In this document: positions 34,513 to 42,928 of the stretch, piece by piece
Position numbering within the stretch: the stretch's first letter is position 1
Layout: each line of letters starts with the position of its first letter
Assembly (NCBI GenBank): GCA_964404255.1
Contig: CAYOJJ010000015.1
Location: 16,071 to 80,070 of the forward strand
Direction of reading: 5' to 3'
DNA length: 64,000 nucleotides
From: JAFDZW01 sp964404255
GTDB taxonomy: Bacteria; Bacteroidota; Ignavibacteria; Palsa-1295
The notes under the pieces: model-generated
Seen by the model: the letters and a program-made list of their open reading frames with translations, nothing else
Told to the model about the DNA's origin: nothing
Databases searched by the model: none
Program-made: the position numbers and the translations under genes

Positions 34513-35934
34513 TTAAGAATTAGTTCTGTTTGTGGCGGGATTAGTATTGCGAACCTTCTGCAATAGCAAACCAAAGAGTACTTCCTTAGGTGAGGATAGG
34601 TCATCATATTTAGCCTCTAACTCTTCGGAGAATGGTGTGCCATGCTCATAAAACTCGATAGAGGCCTCAATGATCTTGAAAAAATATCCGAAAGAATGCT
34701 CGGATAATGCCATTCCTTTGCTACGAAGATATTGCAGCGCCCGTTCGCATACCGTTATGGTATAATACCAATCATAGATAAGATAGTAATAGACAGCCTC
34801 GACGTAGCGATTCCTTACTTCATTATAGAGTGTATAGTTATCCTTCGTGTTAAGCGCCATACCGATATCCAGATATTCTTTCGCTTTCGGATAATTATCG
34901 GTGAATATATAGTAAATAGCAAATAAGGTCGCTGCGGTAGCAGAGACGGAAGTCGGTTCTAACGGAAGCAGGGGTCCGAATTGTTTGTGGAGCAGTTGCT
35001 CGGCTTCTTCGTATTGCCCAAGATAGATCAGCAGTTCAACATACCGAAACAAAAATCGGTATTGCTTCCAGACATCATCCGATGACTGGGTTTTACCATA
35101 GGCTTCCCTGAATATATTTAATGATTCTTCATGGCGTCCCAGATCGAAATAGACATCAGCCAATTCAAAATAGGAGCGGTAGGGCTCATTACGATAGATC
35201 GTTGTATCAAACGTGGGGATGAATGGCTCGATCTGCTGCAGGTAATGAAGTACTTTTTCCGAATCTTTTTCTACGAAGCGCCAATACCAGGCCAAACTGC
35301 GAAAGACGATATTCTTCAAAAAAATATTATTCGAAGCCGTAGCTCTTGGCACATATTCCATAAGCTTTTCCAGCTTCGATGCCTGGTCTATCTTTTCTTT
35401 CGTCCGATGGACCAACTGATCGTGCACCATCTCCTGCTTTATCTTATCGGCTACAAAGGCCAGTTCATAATCTGGATCAGGGGGAGATAGCGTTGATAAG
35501 AACTGTTTACTGGAATATTCGAGCAATTCATGATCGATATTCGTATAAGGAAATCGGCCTACTAACAGATAGATCATCAGATAAAATTTTCCTCGTTCTG
35601 CGGCAGAGGCTTTTTTATATTCTTTTTCTACTGACCGAAATTCTTTTTTAAAATGGACCGGTAAATTCTTGTTGACCAAAAATTCAAGCAGTTCGATACC
35701 TCCCTGCGGAGCTAATAGCTCATAGGAAGCATCGAGCAATAACGAACTCATTTCGTACAAATGAGTTTTGCTGATATCGAGCGTCGCTATTTCTTCATCT
35801 AATTTTTCAGGTTCATTATAATGATTTAGAAGTGCAAGTAATACCTGCTGCTTCTTTCCACGCAACGGCATTGTCTCAAGATGACGACGTTCATCCTCGC
35901 TAAGCGTGGTTATTAATTGCTGCAATAAGCGCAT
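34513..35934 (-). CDS. Large helical-repeat (TPR-like) protein, cytoplasmic
   Basis: 473 residues from the ATG at 35934; the longer frame begins with TTG at 35973, and a promoter-like A-A-G-T-T-T-T-G stretch (one mismatch to TAnnTTTG) lies across that codon, so the ATG is preferred. No signal peptide. Nearly all-helical, with irregular TPR-like pairs from about residue 170 to 440, such as F-E-L-A-D-V-Y-F-D-L-G-R-H-E-E-S-L-N-I-F and Y-L-G-Q-Y-E-E-A-E-Q-L-L. The N-terminus (L-S-E-D-E-R-R-H-L) resembles proteins of unknown function found across Bacteroidota/Chlorobiota. A perfect palindrome lies 93 bases upstream of the start. Confidence 0.65.
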   Translation of the reverse strand: MRLLQQLITTLSEDERRHLETMPLRGKKQQVLLALLNHYNEPEKLDEEIATLDISKTHLYEMSSLLLDASYELLAPQGGIELLEFLVNKNLPVHFKKEFRSVEKEYKKASAAERGKFYLMIYLLVGRFPYTNIDHELLEYSSKQFLSTLSPPDPDYELAFVADKIKQEMVHDQLVHRTKEKIDQASKLEKLMEYVPRATASNNIFLKNIVFRSLAWYWRFVEKDSEKVLHYLQQIEPFIPTFDTTIYRNEPYRSYFELADVYFDLGRHEESLNIFREAYGKTQSSDDVWKQYRFLFRYVELLIYLGQYEEAEQLLHKQFGPLLPLEPTSVSATAATLFAIYYIFTDNYPKAKEYLDIGMALNTKDNYTLYNEVRNRYVEAVYYYLIYDWYYTITVCERALQYLRSKGMALSEHSFGYFFKIIEASIEFYEHGTPFSEELEAKYDDLSSPKEVLFGLLLQKVRNTNPATNRTNS

Positions 35935-36026
35935 GTGCCCAGAATCTACAACAAGCCACGGGTCAAACAGCAAAACTTTTGCTTCGGTGCGATAATAAGG
36001 AATAGAAGTTGAATTACGTAAAAATA

Positions 36027-36051
36027 CTGCACCTGAGAATCTCAGGTGCAG
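36027..36051. repeat. Perfect palindrome between divergent genes
   Basis: Twelve bases on each side of a single central base (36027-36038, 36040-36051). On the minus strand it is followed by TATTTTTA, so it reads as an intrinsic terminator for minus-strand transcription, although no gene lies upstream on that strand. An operator or a small-RNA terminator are both possible. Confidence 0.5.
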
Positions 36052-36299
36052 CAGCTTGTTATTCCGTGACAGTGATAATCAAACTAATGCGTATGTAGTA
36101 CTGAGTCTGAAAAATTATTTCTCCCACAGATTCTGGGGTTATCTTTATAACCCAATGAAAAATATTGGGTTATGGGCGAGAGAGATAAAATCGAATACAA
36201 AAATAATACTTTTTGACTCCCCTTAAAAGTTGAAAAATGAGATTTTCTTAGTTATCTTGCGCACGTTGCTATAATAGCGATATTGAAGAAAAGGCAAAC

Positions 36300-36337
36300 G
36301 CCGCAAGGGTAGAGATTCTTGCACTATCCCGAGCGGC
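36300..36337 (+). promoter_or_regulatory. Structured leader before the 1246-residue T9SS gene
   Basis: Two nested stems can form: 36300-36304 with 36333-36337 (five pairs), and 36307-36312 with 36324-36329 (six pairs, one G-T). A competing stem, 36303-36307 with 36318-36322, uses the same bases, so the leader can switch between folds. The rest of 35974-36368 has no gene. No known riboswitch class fits. Confidence 0.35.
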
Positions 36338-36368
36338 AACGTATTTCATTATCAACGGTCTTTTTAAT

Positions 36369-39300
36369 ATGAAATACAAGATCCAGGTTATTATTTCCCT
36401 GATTTTCTTATTGGCTCTGCCCTCCTTCTGCTTCGGAAAACCGGACTGGCAAAAGGTCTTTACGGCTCCCGGCCGAGTCTCGGTGATCTTTTTTTATGAC
36501 CGCTATCTTGGCTTTGTTTGTATCGGCTCACCGGGTGGAAATATGTCCATGACAGCGATTTTCAGAACCACTGACGGTGGTACCTCTTGGGAAAAAGCCC
36601 GGATGCCATCTGGTTCGGGATGCGGCATAAACGAACTTATAATGGTAGATAGAAATAATGGCTGGGCACTTGGAAATTCGGATCTGGGAAATGTACTGAA
36701 AACTACCGATGGCGGTCAAAGCTGGAATGTCGTTTCAAAATCTGGGTATGCCGGTTCATTAGGAAACAGTATCAGGCAAACCTCTCAGGGACTGATCGTC
36801 TCGGACTTTGCTTCCGGCAATATCCTTTTATCGGCAGATGGAGGCACAACCTTCCGTACGATCTATCATGCCCCACAACCGGATTGGGGATTAGGACTGG
36901 ATTTTGTCGATTCCCTACATGGTGCTGCCGTCACTTCTTTTAGAAGCTCTAACAATTGGAGTTATACCTCAGATGGCGGTTTAACCTGGAAGCCATCGAA
37001 CTATCGGATGGAATCCTGGTCTATTCGTGGAATGAAGGGAACACCATTCTTTTTTGCTGCACCCGAAGGATATTCCAATACCGATAATTATCTCACCGAT
37101 ATAATGCGTTCGGACGATTATGGTCAAAACTGGCATAAACTGACAACACTCTCCTTCCGGGCCACCAGTGATGTAGAAATTGCATTAGAGGCTCTATATC
37201 TCCAATCAGGGTACGTCGGCTGCGATCATTGCACCTTTCCCGACGGACGTGGTATTTTTCGTTCTACCGATAGCGGCGCCACCTGGAAAGGACTTGGCGG
37301 CCCTGAATGTTGGGCCGACACCCGGTTTGCGGCAATCCCTACCTGCAATGGCGTAATGATCGTCTGTGCCGATCGCTATAATAATATTTACCGTGGATAT
37401 GATTCGACGGTAGTATCAGTTAACAAGATCAATGCTCCCTTTCATACCATCGTTGTTCCGCCAAAACCCATTGCTATTACCCCCTGCCATACCCAATTCC
37501 TTGAAGGAAGTATTACGATAGACGAATGCTATAGGCTCATTATTCAAAATGAAACGATAGAAGGCAAAGATTCAAGTCTGTTTTCCTTATTATATTCCAA
37601 ATATCCCTTAACCCTCTTTGGAAAAAAAGACTCGATCATCATTCCATTAACTACTATACCTGATTCGGGTTCTTATGAGGCCTATCTCCATATTACGGGT
37701 TATTATGATATTGGCGAGGGAAAGACCATTCCATTCGATACCTTGCTCCCATTAAAGGTTTCGGTCTCTCCAGCTCCTCCGGAGCTTATTGCAACGCCGG
37801 CTGTCGTAACCTTCAGGCCGATCTCTTCCTGCCAGAACGATCATGATATGCCTCTTCAATTATCTAATGCAGGCTGCGACACCCTTACGATCATAGCCGG
37901 CCCCGGGGAAATAGCTGCTCCTTTTTTCCTGGATTCTCTTCCATTACCATTTTCCCTTGCCCCCGGCGCGTCGGTCATTATACCTTGCCATTTTTATCCG
38001 GATAGCGCTCGCGAGTATTCCGGTGAAGCCATCTTTACTGCCCGGGCAAATGATCGGATTCGGGAGCTATCGGTTCCATTGCTCGGCAAGCGAGCACAGG
38101 ATATACCGAATATTAAAATACTTCCGGCACAACTATCTTTCGGTTCGACGCACGTATGCGATAGCGCCCAAGTACGTCACATAACGATAGTAAATAGCGG
38201 ATGTGATACCGTCACTATCACATCGCTTTCACAGAGTTCGGTTTCGGCCTTCTGGCTCGATAGCCTTTCTTTGCCGATCGTCCTTCCTCCCGATAGCAGT
38301 ATCGACTTGGCGGCCTCGTTCCATCCTACGTTCTCCGGGGTGTATTCGATGTCGCTGAGCGTTACTGCTTCGAGAGGAAGTAATAGTGTTACTGCAAGCG
38401 CGCTCCTTAACGCAACAGCGCTACCTTCCCCTATTAATCTTATAGCTGGCTCCGATTCGCTGTTGTTGCCATTGCGCTCGACCTGTGAGCAAGCGCTCGA
38501 TTCAAGCATCTCCTATACCAATAGTGGATGTGATACCGTCATTATTTCTTCGGGGCCCGTTCTTGCACCGGGAGGGTTTTCTTTCGAGCCCGTTTCCTAC
38601 CCGGTCATCTTAGCTCCTGGCAACACATTCTCTTTCCGGTTTCATTTTCATCCAACTCTATCGGGGCCTTATTCCTGGACTCCTGAATTTATTGCCGAAC
38701 GATTCGCGGCCCGCGCTGCCATCGATGTTACTATTACCGCTTCAGCTATAGAAGGGGTTGGGATTCTTCGCTCGTCAATAGCATCGATACCCTTTGCATC
38801 GCTTTCTATCTGTTCGGGCCCTGATTCAGAGAAATTCTACCTGTCGAATCCTGGCTGCGATTCCTTAGTTATAACCGATCTCGGTTTACAGGGTGAGAGC
38901 TCATTTTCCTTCTCCACATCAACTTTACCGTTCTTTCTTGCTCCGGGCGATTCCATTACTTCGACCGTCTATATCACCGCCAGGAGTATAGGCCTACAAT
39001 CGTCAGCAGTAGTTATTAAAGCGCATTCTATTCATGGAAGCAGAATGGAGTACGATCTGGCAATACCACTTAGCGCTACAATAACCAGAGGATCCCGCTA
39101 TCTTAGTGTTTCTGCCGATACCATTAACTTCGGCAAGAGAAGCATTTGTACAAATCCCGATACGATCGTTACTATTCAAAATTCCGGGTGCGATACCTTG
39201 ATCGTCTTCGGCGCGGCAATTTCTTCCAAAGCCTTTATGCTCGGGTCAATTCCATTCCCGCTTATTCTCCCTCCCTCTTCTTCTATTACGTTGCCGGTAC

Positions 39301-40109
39301 TGACAGCGATTGATACTTCCGATAACCGCCTATCATCAGACGCACTACTGAACTGGAGCACGAACAGCGATCTTACTGCCCCGCCGATTCTTCTGCATCG
39401 GGAATATGGCTATCCACAGGCCAGATCTCTTGGTATTCATTCGACTATCTCCACAGGATCGCCGGGAGATACCGTCACCTACCAGATCTTTGCTGAACAA
39501 GCTGAAGGACTGCAAACTATCGATCTGGACATTACCTATGACACCGATCTTTTGCAATGGATCTCGGCGATCGGTTCGAATACTATCGCGCTAAGCGAGG
39601 GTCATCTTACGATCACCGGCCACCCCACTATTGTCAGTGAAAACGGTATGGTTGCCACCTTGTTATTTTCTGTATTTTTATCAAAGCAGGACTCTTGTTC
39701 GATTGCGGTTTCAAATCCGCATATAAATACAGCTACTCCGCAATATGAGACCTGCACGGAAGTCGCTACGCCGGAAATATCGCAATGTGTATTCCTATCG
39801 TCGGTAGGTTGCGGAGGAAAGACTATAAGCAGTCAGTTGAGGAAAAGCCCGGCGATCTCTATCAAGAGTATTTATCCTAATCCTGCTGTCTCCGCCTTTA
39901 CTATTATTCTGGAATCGCCTGTCTCAACTGCCGGTACTATTTCTTTAACTGATTCGTATGGAAGGATCGTCTATATGAAGGAAAGAGAATTCATAGCTGG
40001 CACCGAACACATTACTATTGATTGCAGCCCACTGCCGAGCGGCCTCTATACTCTTAGCCTTTCTTCCTCTATGGGGTCGGCAATAAACCGAATAGTCATT
40101 CAGAGATAA
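36369..40109 (+). CDS. Giant T9SS-exported protein: Ycf48-like propeller, Ig-like repeats, cohesin-like domain
   Basis: 1246 residues. Signal peptide ends near residue 23. Residues 25-350 carry T-[TS]-D-G-G-x-[ST]-W asp-box blades (a Ycf48/BNR propeller). Residues about 365-1010 are Ig-like modules of about 105 residues, each with an N-[SA]-G-C-D-T-[LV]-x-[IV] motif (five clear copies) and an L-A-P-G-x-S loop, of the choice-of-anchor/ASH type. Residues about 1020-1150 resemble a cohesin fold (S-P-G-D-T-V-T-Y ... Y-D-T-D-L-L-Q-W). The last 80 are a T9SS sorting domain (Y-P-N-P). Cohesin-like domains can bind dockerins, but no dockerin is seen here. Likely a long surface adhesin or scaffold. 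Confidence 0.85.
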   Translation: MKYKIQVIISLIFLLALPSFCFGKPDWQKVFTAPGRVSVIFFYDRYLGFVCIGSPGGNMSMTAIFRTTDGGTSWEKARMPSGSGCGINELIMVDRNNGWALGNSDLGNVLKTTDGGQSWNVVSKSGYAGSLGNSIRQTSQGLIVSDFASGNILLSADGGTTFRTIYHAPQPDWGLGLDFVDSLHGAAVTSFRSSNNWSYTSDGGLTWKPSNYRMESWSIRGMKGTPFFFAAPEGYSNTDNYLTDIMRSDDYGQNWHKLTTLSFRATSDVEIALEALYLQSGYVGCDHCTFPDGRGIFRSTDSGATWKGLGGPECWADTRFAAIPTCNGVMIVCADRYNNIYRGYDSTVVSVNKINAPFHTIVVPPKPIAITPCHTQFLEGSITIDECYRLIIQNETIEGKDSSLFSLLYSKYPLTLFGKKDSIIIPLTTIPDSGSYEAYLHITGYYDIGEGKTIPFDTLLPLKVSVSPAPPELIATPAVVTFRPISSCQNDHDMPLQLSNAGCDTLTIIAGPGEIAAPFFLDSLPLPFSLAPGASVIIPCHFYPDSAREYSGEAIFTARANDRIRELSVPLLGKRAQDIPNIKILPAQLSFGSTHVCDSAQVRHITIVNSGCDTVTITSLSQSSVSAFWLDSLSLPIVLPPDSSIDLAASFHPTFSGVYSMSLSVTASRGSNSVTASALLNATALPSPINLIAGSDSLLLPLRSTCEQALDSSISYTNSGCDTVIISSGPVLAPGGFSFEPVSYPVILAPGNTFSFRFHFHPTLSGPYSWTPEFIAERFAARAAIDVTITASAIEGVGILRSSIASIPFASLSICSGPDSEKFYLSNPGCDSLVITDLGLQGESSFSFSTSTLPFFLAPGDSITSTVYITARSIGLQSSAVVIKAHSIHGSRMEYDLAIPLSATITRGSRYLSVSADTINFGKRSICTNPDTIVTIQNSGCDTLIVFGAAISSKAFMLGSIPFPLILPPSSSITLPVLTAIDTSDNRLSSDALLNWSTNSDLTAPPILLHREYGYPQARSLGIHSTISTGSPGDTVTYQIFAEQAEGLQTIDLDITYDTDLLQWISAIGSNTIALSEGHLTITGHPTIVSENGMVATLLFSVFLSKQDSCSIAVSNPHINTATPQYETCTEVATPEISQCVFLSSVGCGGKTISSQLRKSPAISIKSIYPNPAVSAFTIILESPVSTAGTISLTDSYGRIVYMKEREFIAGTEHITIDCSPLPSGLYTLSLSSSMGSAINRIVIQR

Positions 40110-40114
40110 TAAAA

Positions 40115-40135
40115 AAGGGGCATACGATACCCCTT
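40115..40135 (+). terminator. Hairpin after the 1246-residue T9SS gene
   Basis: A six-base-pair G/C-rich stem (40115-40120 with 40130-40135), preceded by an A-run, seven bases after the stop. No long T-run follows. Confidence 0.5.
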
Positions 40136-40142
40136 AAATCGA

Positions 40143-40192
40143 CAAGAGCGGTTCGGAGTTGTGCAACCAGCACAATCTCCTTACCGCCCTTG
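40143..40192 (-). promoter_or_regulatory. Long imperfect hairpin between convergent genes
   Basis: Stems CAAG/CTTG, GCGGT/ACCGC, GGAG/CTCC and TTGTGC/GCACAA (19 pairs) stack with single-base or symmetric two-base interruptions around a five-base loop. It lies 45 bases beyond the stop of the Spy-like T9SS gene. It may protect or terminate that transcript, though it lacks a T-run. Confidence 0.5.
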
Positions 40193-40236
40193 CATTCTTT
40201 CCCCCGAAAGAACTTGGTGCCCTTAGCGAGTTATTC

Positions 40237-41112
40237 TTATTGGATAACCAGCTTTTGAGAGCAAACTTCTGTTCCGGCCTGCAGACGCAGGATATAAATT
40301 CCAGGAGTCATACCGGTCAGATCAATACTGACATCATGTACTCCGACATCGACCAAACCATCGGATACCGTCTTAACGAGGTTGCCCATAGCATCGGAAA
40401 TGGTGATCGTTACCTGAACCTGGGTACCGGCAGCGGCCTCAACACCATACATAAATTTGATCGTACCGCCAACATGAACCGGATTCGGCATAATAGGCGC
40501 CACTTTGATATGGATGGAGCTGGTATCGCGTCCACCATTACCCGGGCCACCGCCTTTGGTCGAATCGTTAGGATTCTTGTGATGATCGTCAAGAGAATCG
40601 TGCGGCGGCTTAATGGTCGTATCGCGTTTTGCGAAGCCCATGCAATCCTGCCGTACCTGCTCCAAAATAGCCTGGTTAGCAGTTATGATCTTTTTCATCT
40701 CCTTTTCGAGAGTGACCATAGCATTAAAATTATCTTTCAACTGCTTGAACAAATTCGCAACGGTAGCAGAATCTCTTGCCTTGAGAGCAGCTTTAAGCTC
40801 TTTACGAAGCTCACGGCCGACGCTATCAAGCGAACGTCCGGTTTCCAGATCGCTTGTTAACAAGGCAGCCTGGTCCGGCGGAAGCATAGAAAGAAATACT
40901 CTAAAGCAGGAATCGCTCAGACCAAAGGGCCCGTTCGGACGCGGAAATGGTTTGCCGGGGTCTCCACCTTTTCCACCGCCTGTGTGTGTTGTGTCCGGGC
41001 GACCAAAACCTTTACCAGGTCCACGGTGCCCCGGGCCACGCTGGCCGTAGGAAATGCCGCTAATGAGTACAAGACCCAATATTGCAGCTAAAACAAGGTT
41101 AAAACGTTTCAT
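40237..41112 (-). CDS. T9SS-exported protein with Spy/CpxP-like helical domain
   Basis: 291 residues from the ATG at 41112 (an ATG at 41118 is two codons earlier). The signal peptide ends I-S-Y-G-Q. A Gly/Pro/Arg/His-rich stretch (25-60, with repeated R-G-P-G and K-G motifs) precedes a helical domain (62-155) that has the long-helix, L-x-x-x-Q pattern of periplasmic Spy/CpxP-like chaperones or metal sensors. A disordered K/D/H/P-rich linker follows (165-200), then a T9SS sorting domain (I-M-P-N-P to V-I-Q). Spy proteins are usually periplasmic; here the sorting domain predicts export across the outer membrane. Function inferred only. Confidence 0.7.
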   Translation of the reverse strand: MKRFNLVLAAILGLVLISGISYGQRGPGHRGPGKGFGRPDTTHTGGGKGGDPGKPFPRPNGPFGLSDSCFRVFLSMLPPDQAALLTSDLETGRSLDSVGRELRKELKAALKARDSATVANLFKQLKDNFNAMVTLEKEMKKIITANQAILEQVRQDCMGFAKRDTTIKPPHDSLDDHHKNPNDSTKGGGPGNGGRDTSSIHIKVAPIMPNPVHVGGTIKFMYGVEAAAGTQVQVTITISDAMGNLVKTVSDGLVDVGVHDVSIDLTGMTPGIYILRLQAGTEVCSQKLVIQ

Positions 41113-41269
41113 AATCATTGATTTCGTTACAGTTAACAGTAGTTGTCCGTCTGCCGTCTATGGTAATGACACTGCATTTTCATAAAAGTTTAAAGAATTT
41201 CAGCCTTTTCTTATTTTTTTTCAATATTTTTTAAATGATCAAAAAAAGAACTACGTAGATGTCTAAAAA

Positions 41270-42928
41270 TCAGCGAAGCGGCTTGGCTGATTCCCCTCTG
41301 CTAAAATTAACCAATCTCAAAATGGCAAGATCTATCATATTCTGTATGTCGCTACCCGGAATCGAATAATTATTAACCATGATCGAAAAGGCAAATGGCT
41401 CATCGTCCTTACTTTTAAAATAACCACTTAAACTTCTATCACCTGTAAGCGAACCGGTTTTTGCATGGACATTGCCGGAAGCGCGGCTATCTCGTAAACG
41501 GGCGGAAAGGGTCCCGTCTATTCCCATCACCGGAAGTGAAGAATCGAAGGCGGGCCGGATCTTCGAATCAGCATTGACATATTTTAGCAATGAGACAAAA
41601 TCATCCGGAGAAATATAATTCATTCTTGATAGCCCGCTGCCATCATATAAAGCCAGTCGCTCGATATCGATATTTGCAAACGAGAGATACCGTTTTACGG
41701 CAAGAATGCCCGTTCTCCAATCTCCTTTACCAAGACTTTCTTTGCCGAGAGTTCTCAGCAGTTGTTCGGCATAAAAGTTATGGGATTTTTTATTGATCAC
41801 CCGGACAATTTCGCTTAATGGAGGGCTCAGATGATTAATAAGGATATGCATCTGGTTATAGTTGATACGCTCGTCGAGATCGGAAGCCGTCATAGCCCCT
41901 CCGGTTACCGTGATTCCGTGAGCCTGCAATACTTCTTTAAGGACGGTCGCAAAATACGTAGGCGGGTCGTCAACCGACAACTGCTCGTTTACCGCCTGCG
42001 AACCACGGGCAATACTCCCCTGAATTGTAATAGTATTCTCCCCCGGGGCTCTGGTAATAGCGATCGTATTATCTTCGGAAACCGTACTATCTTTTACCCT
42101 CGGAGCGTCCATCGTTACGCCGAGATCGTTCACCTGGAAATACTCGCTTTCCGGAGTAAGTTCGAATAGCGGTTTCGCTCCGGCTCGCAGACCAGCCGTG
42201 ACCGTAACGCTTACGGCATTTTCGGCAAAAGCAATACCCGAAGATTGGGCAGAATAATAGTAAGGCTCATCCTCGATCGACCATCCCAGTGGATAAACAT
42301 CACTGGTAAAATAACCAGGGTCGGTAATAATGTTGCCATCGATCTTTTCTATGCCAATCGCTTCAAGGGAATCGGCCCAGGCGTCAAAAACTGCTGTCGG
42401 ATCTTTTTCCGGAAACATCGAGGGTGAACCAATGGTCGGGTCTCCCGAGCCTCGGATAATGAGATCGCCTTTCAGGGTCCCTCGAACGATCTTTGCAGAA
42501 CTGACAATCTGGGTTGAATACCGGAAATCACTACCCAGTATCGATAATGCCGCCGCCGTTGTAATCAGTTTAAGATTCGAAGCCGGAATAAGATTACGAT
42601 CGGCATTCAGGGTAAATAATTTTTCCCCGCTCTTGAGCGAGCGCACTTCTACCCCGATTTGTGCATTACTGCATTTGGGATCTGAAAAAATCCCGGAAAG
42701 ATCGTTTTGAAGCTCGGTGATAGCATGTAATTCTATCGAAGGCTGCTCCTTCGGCGATGGACTAGTAACCGGTTGAGCCAGAGCCGGTACTATTAAAAGA
42801 AACCATACCGGAATAACGATAAGCGGCTTTGACCAAGACAGCCAAAACCCAAAGCTTAGAATTCGTGTTTTATCAAAAAATCTATCCACCTGCTTCACGA
42901 AAGTAACGCAAAAATAAAACAATGTCAC
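41270..42928 (-). CDS. dacB: D-alanyl-D-alanine carboxypeptidase/endopeptidase (PBP4/DacB type)
   Basis: Up to 552 residues with a hydrophobic export signal ending at A-L-A-Q. S-N-L-K (Ser117-Lys120 in the longest form) is the SxxK active site, D-G-S-G-L-S-R-M-N supplies the second motif, and H-A-K-T-G-S-L-T-G is the KTG box; the inserted domains between SxxK and the second motif are of normal length for class C PBPs. It trims or cleaves peptidoglycan cross-links. The start is uncertain: the longest frame uses GTG at 42928, overlapping the divergent hppD start; a promoter-like TATTTTTG sits at 42909-42916, so the GTG at 42898 may be used. Confidence 0.9.
   Translation of the reverse strand: MTLFYFCVTFVKQVDRFFDKTRILSFGFWLSWSKPLIVIPVWFLLIVPALAQPVTSPSPKEQPSIELHAITELQNDLSGIFSDPKCSNAQIGVEVRSLKSGEKLFTLNADRNLIPASNLKLITTAAALSILGSDFRYSTQIVSSAKIVRGTLKGDLIIRGSGDPTIGSPSMFPEKDPTAVFDAWADSLEAIGIEKIDGNIITDPGYFTSDVYPLGWSIEDEPYYYSAQSSGIAFAENAVSVTVTAGLRAGAKPLFELTPESEYFQVNDLGVTMDAPRVKDSTVSEDNTIAITRAPGENTITIQGSIARGSQAVNEQLSVDDPPTYFATVLKEVLQAHGITVTGGAMTASDLDERINYNQMHILINHLSPPLSEIVRVINKKSHNFYAEQLLRTLGKESLGKGDWRTGILAVKRYLSFANIDIERLALYDGSGLSRMNYISPDDFVSLLKYVNADSKIRPAFDSSLPVMGIDGTLSARLRDSRASGNVHAKTGSLTGDRSLSGYFKSKDDEPFAFSIMVNNYSIPGSDIQNMIDLAILRLVNFSRGESAKPLR
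42909..42916 (-). promoter_or_regulatory. -7 element near the dacB start
   Basis: TATTTTTG on the minus strand (TAnnTTTG). If used, the transcript would begin about 42902, just before the GTG at 42898 and only some 20 bases from the divergent hppD start. Confidence 0.35.

Noticed and set aside
36290..36345. c-di-GMP (GEMM) riboswitch
   Set aside because: GGCAAAC is present, but the other conserved bases of the class are absent.
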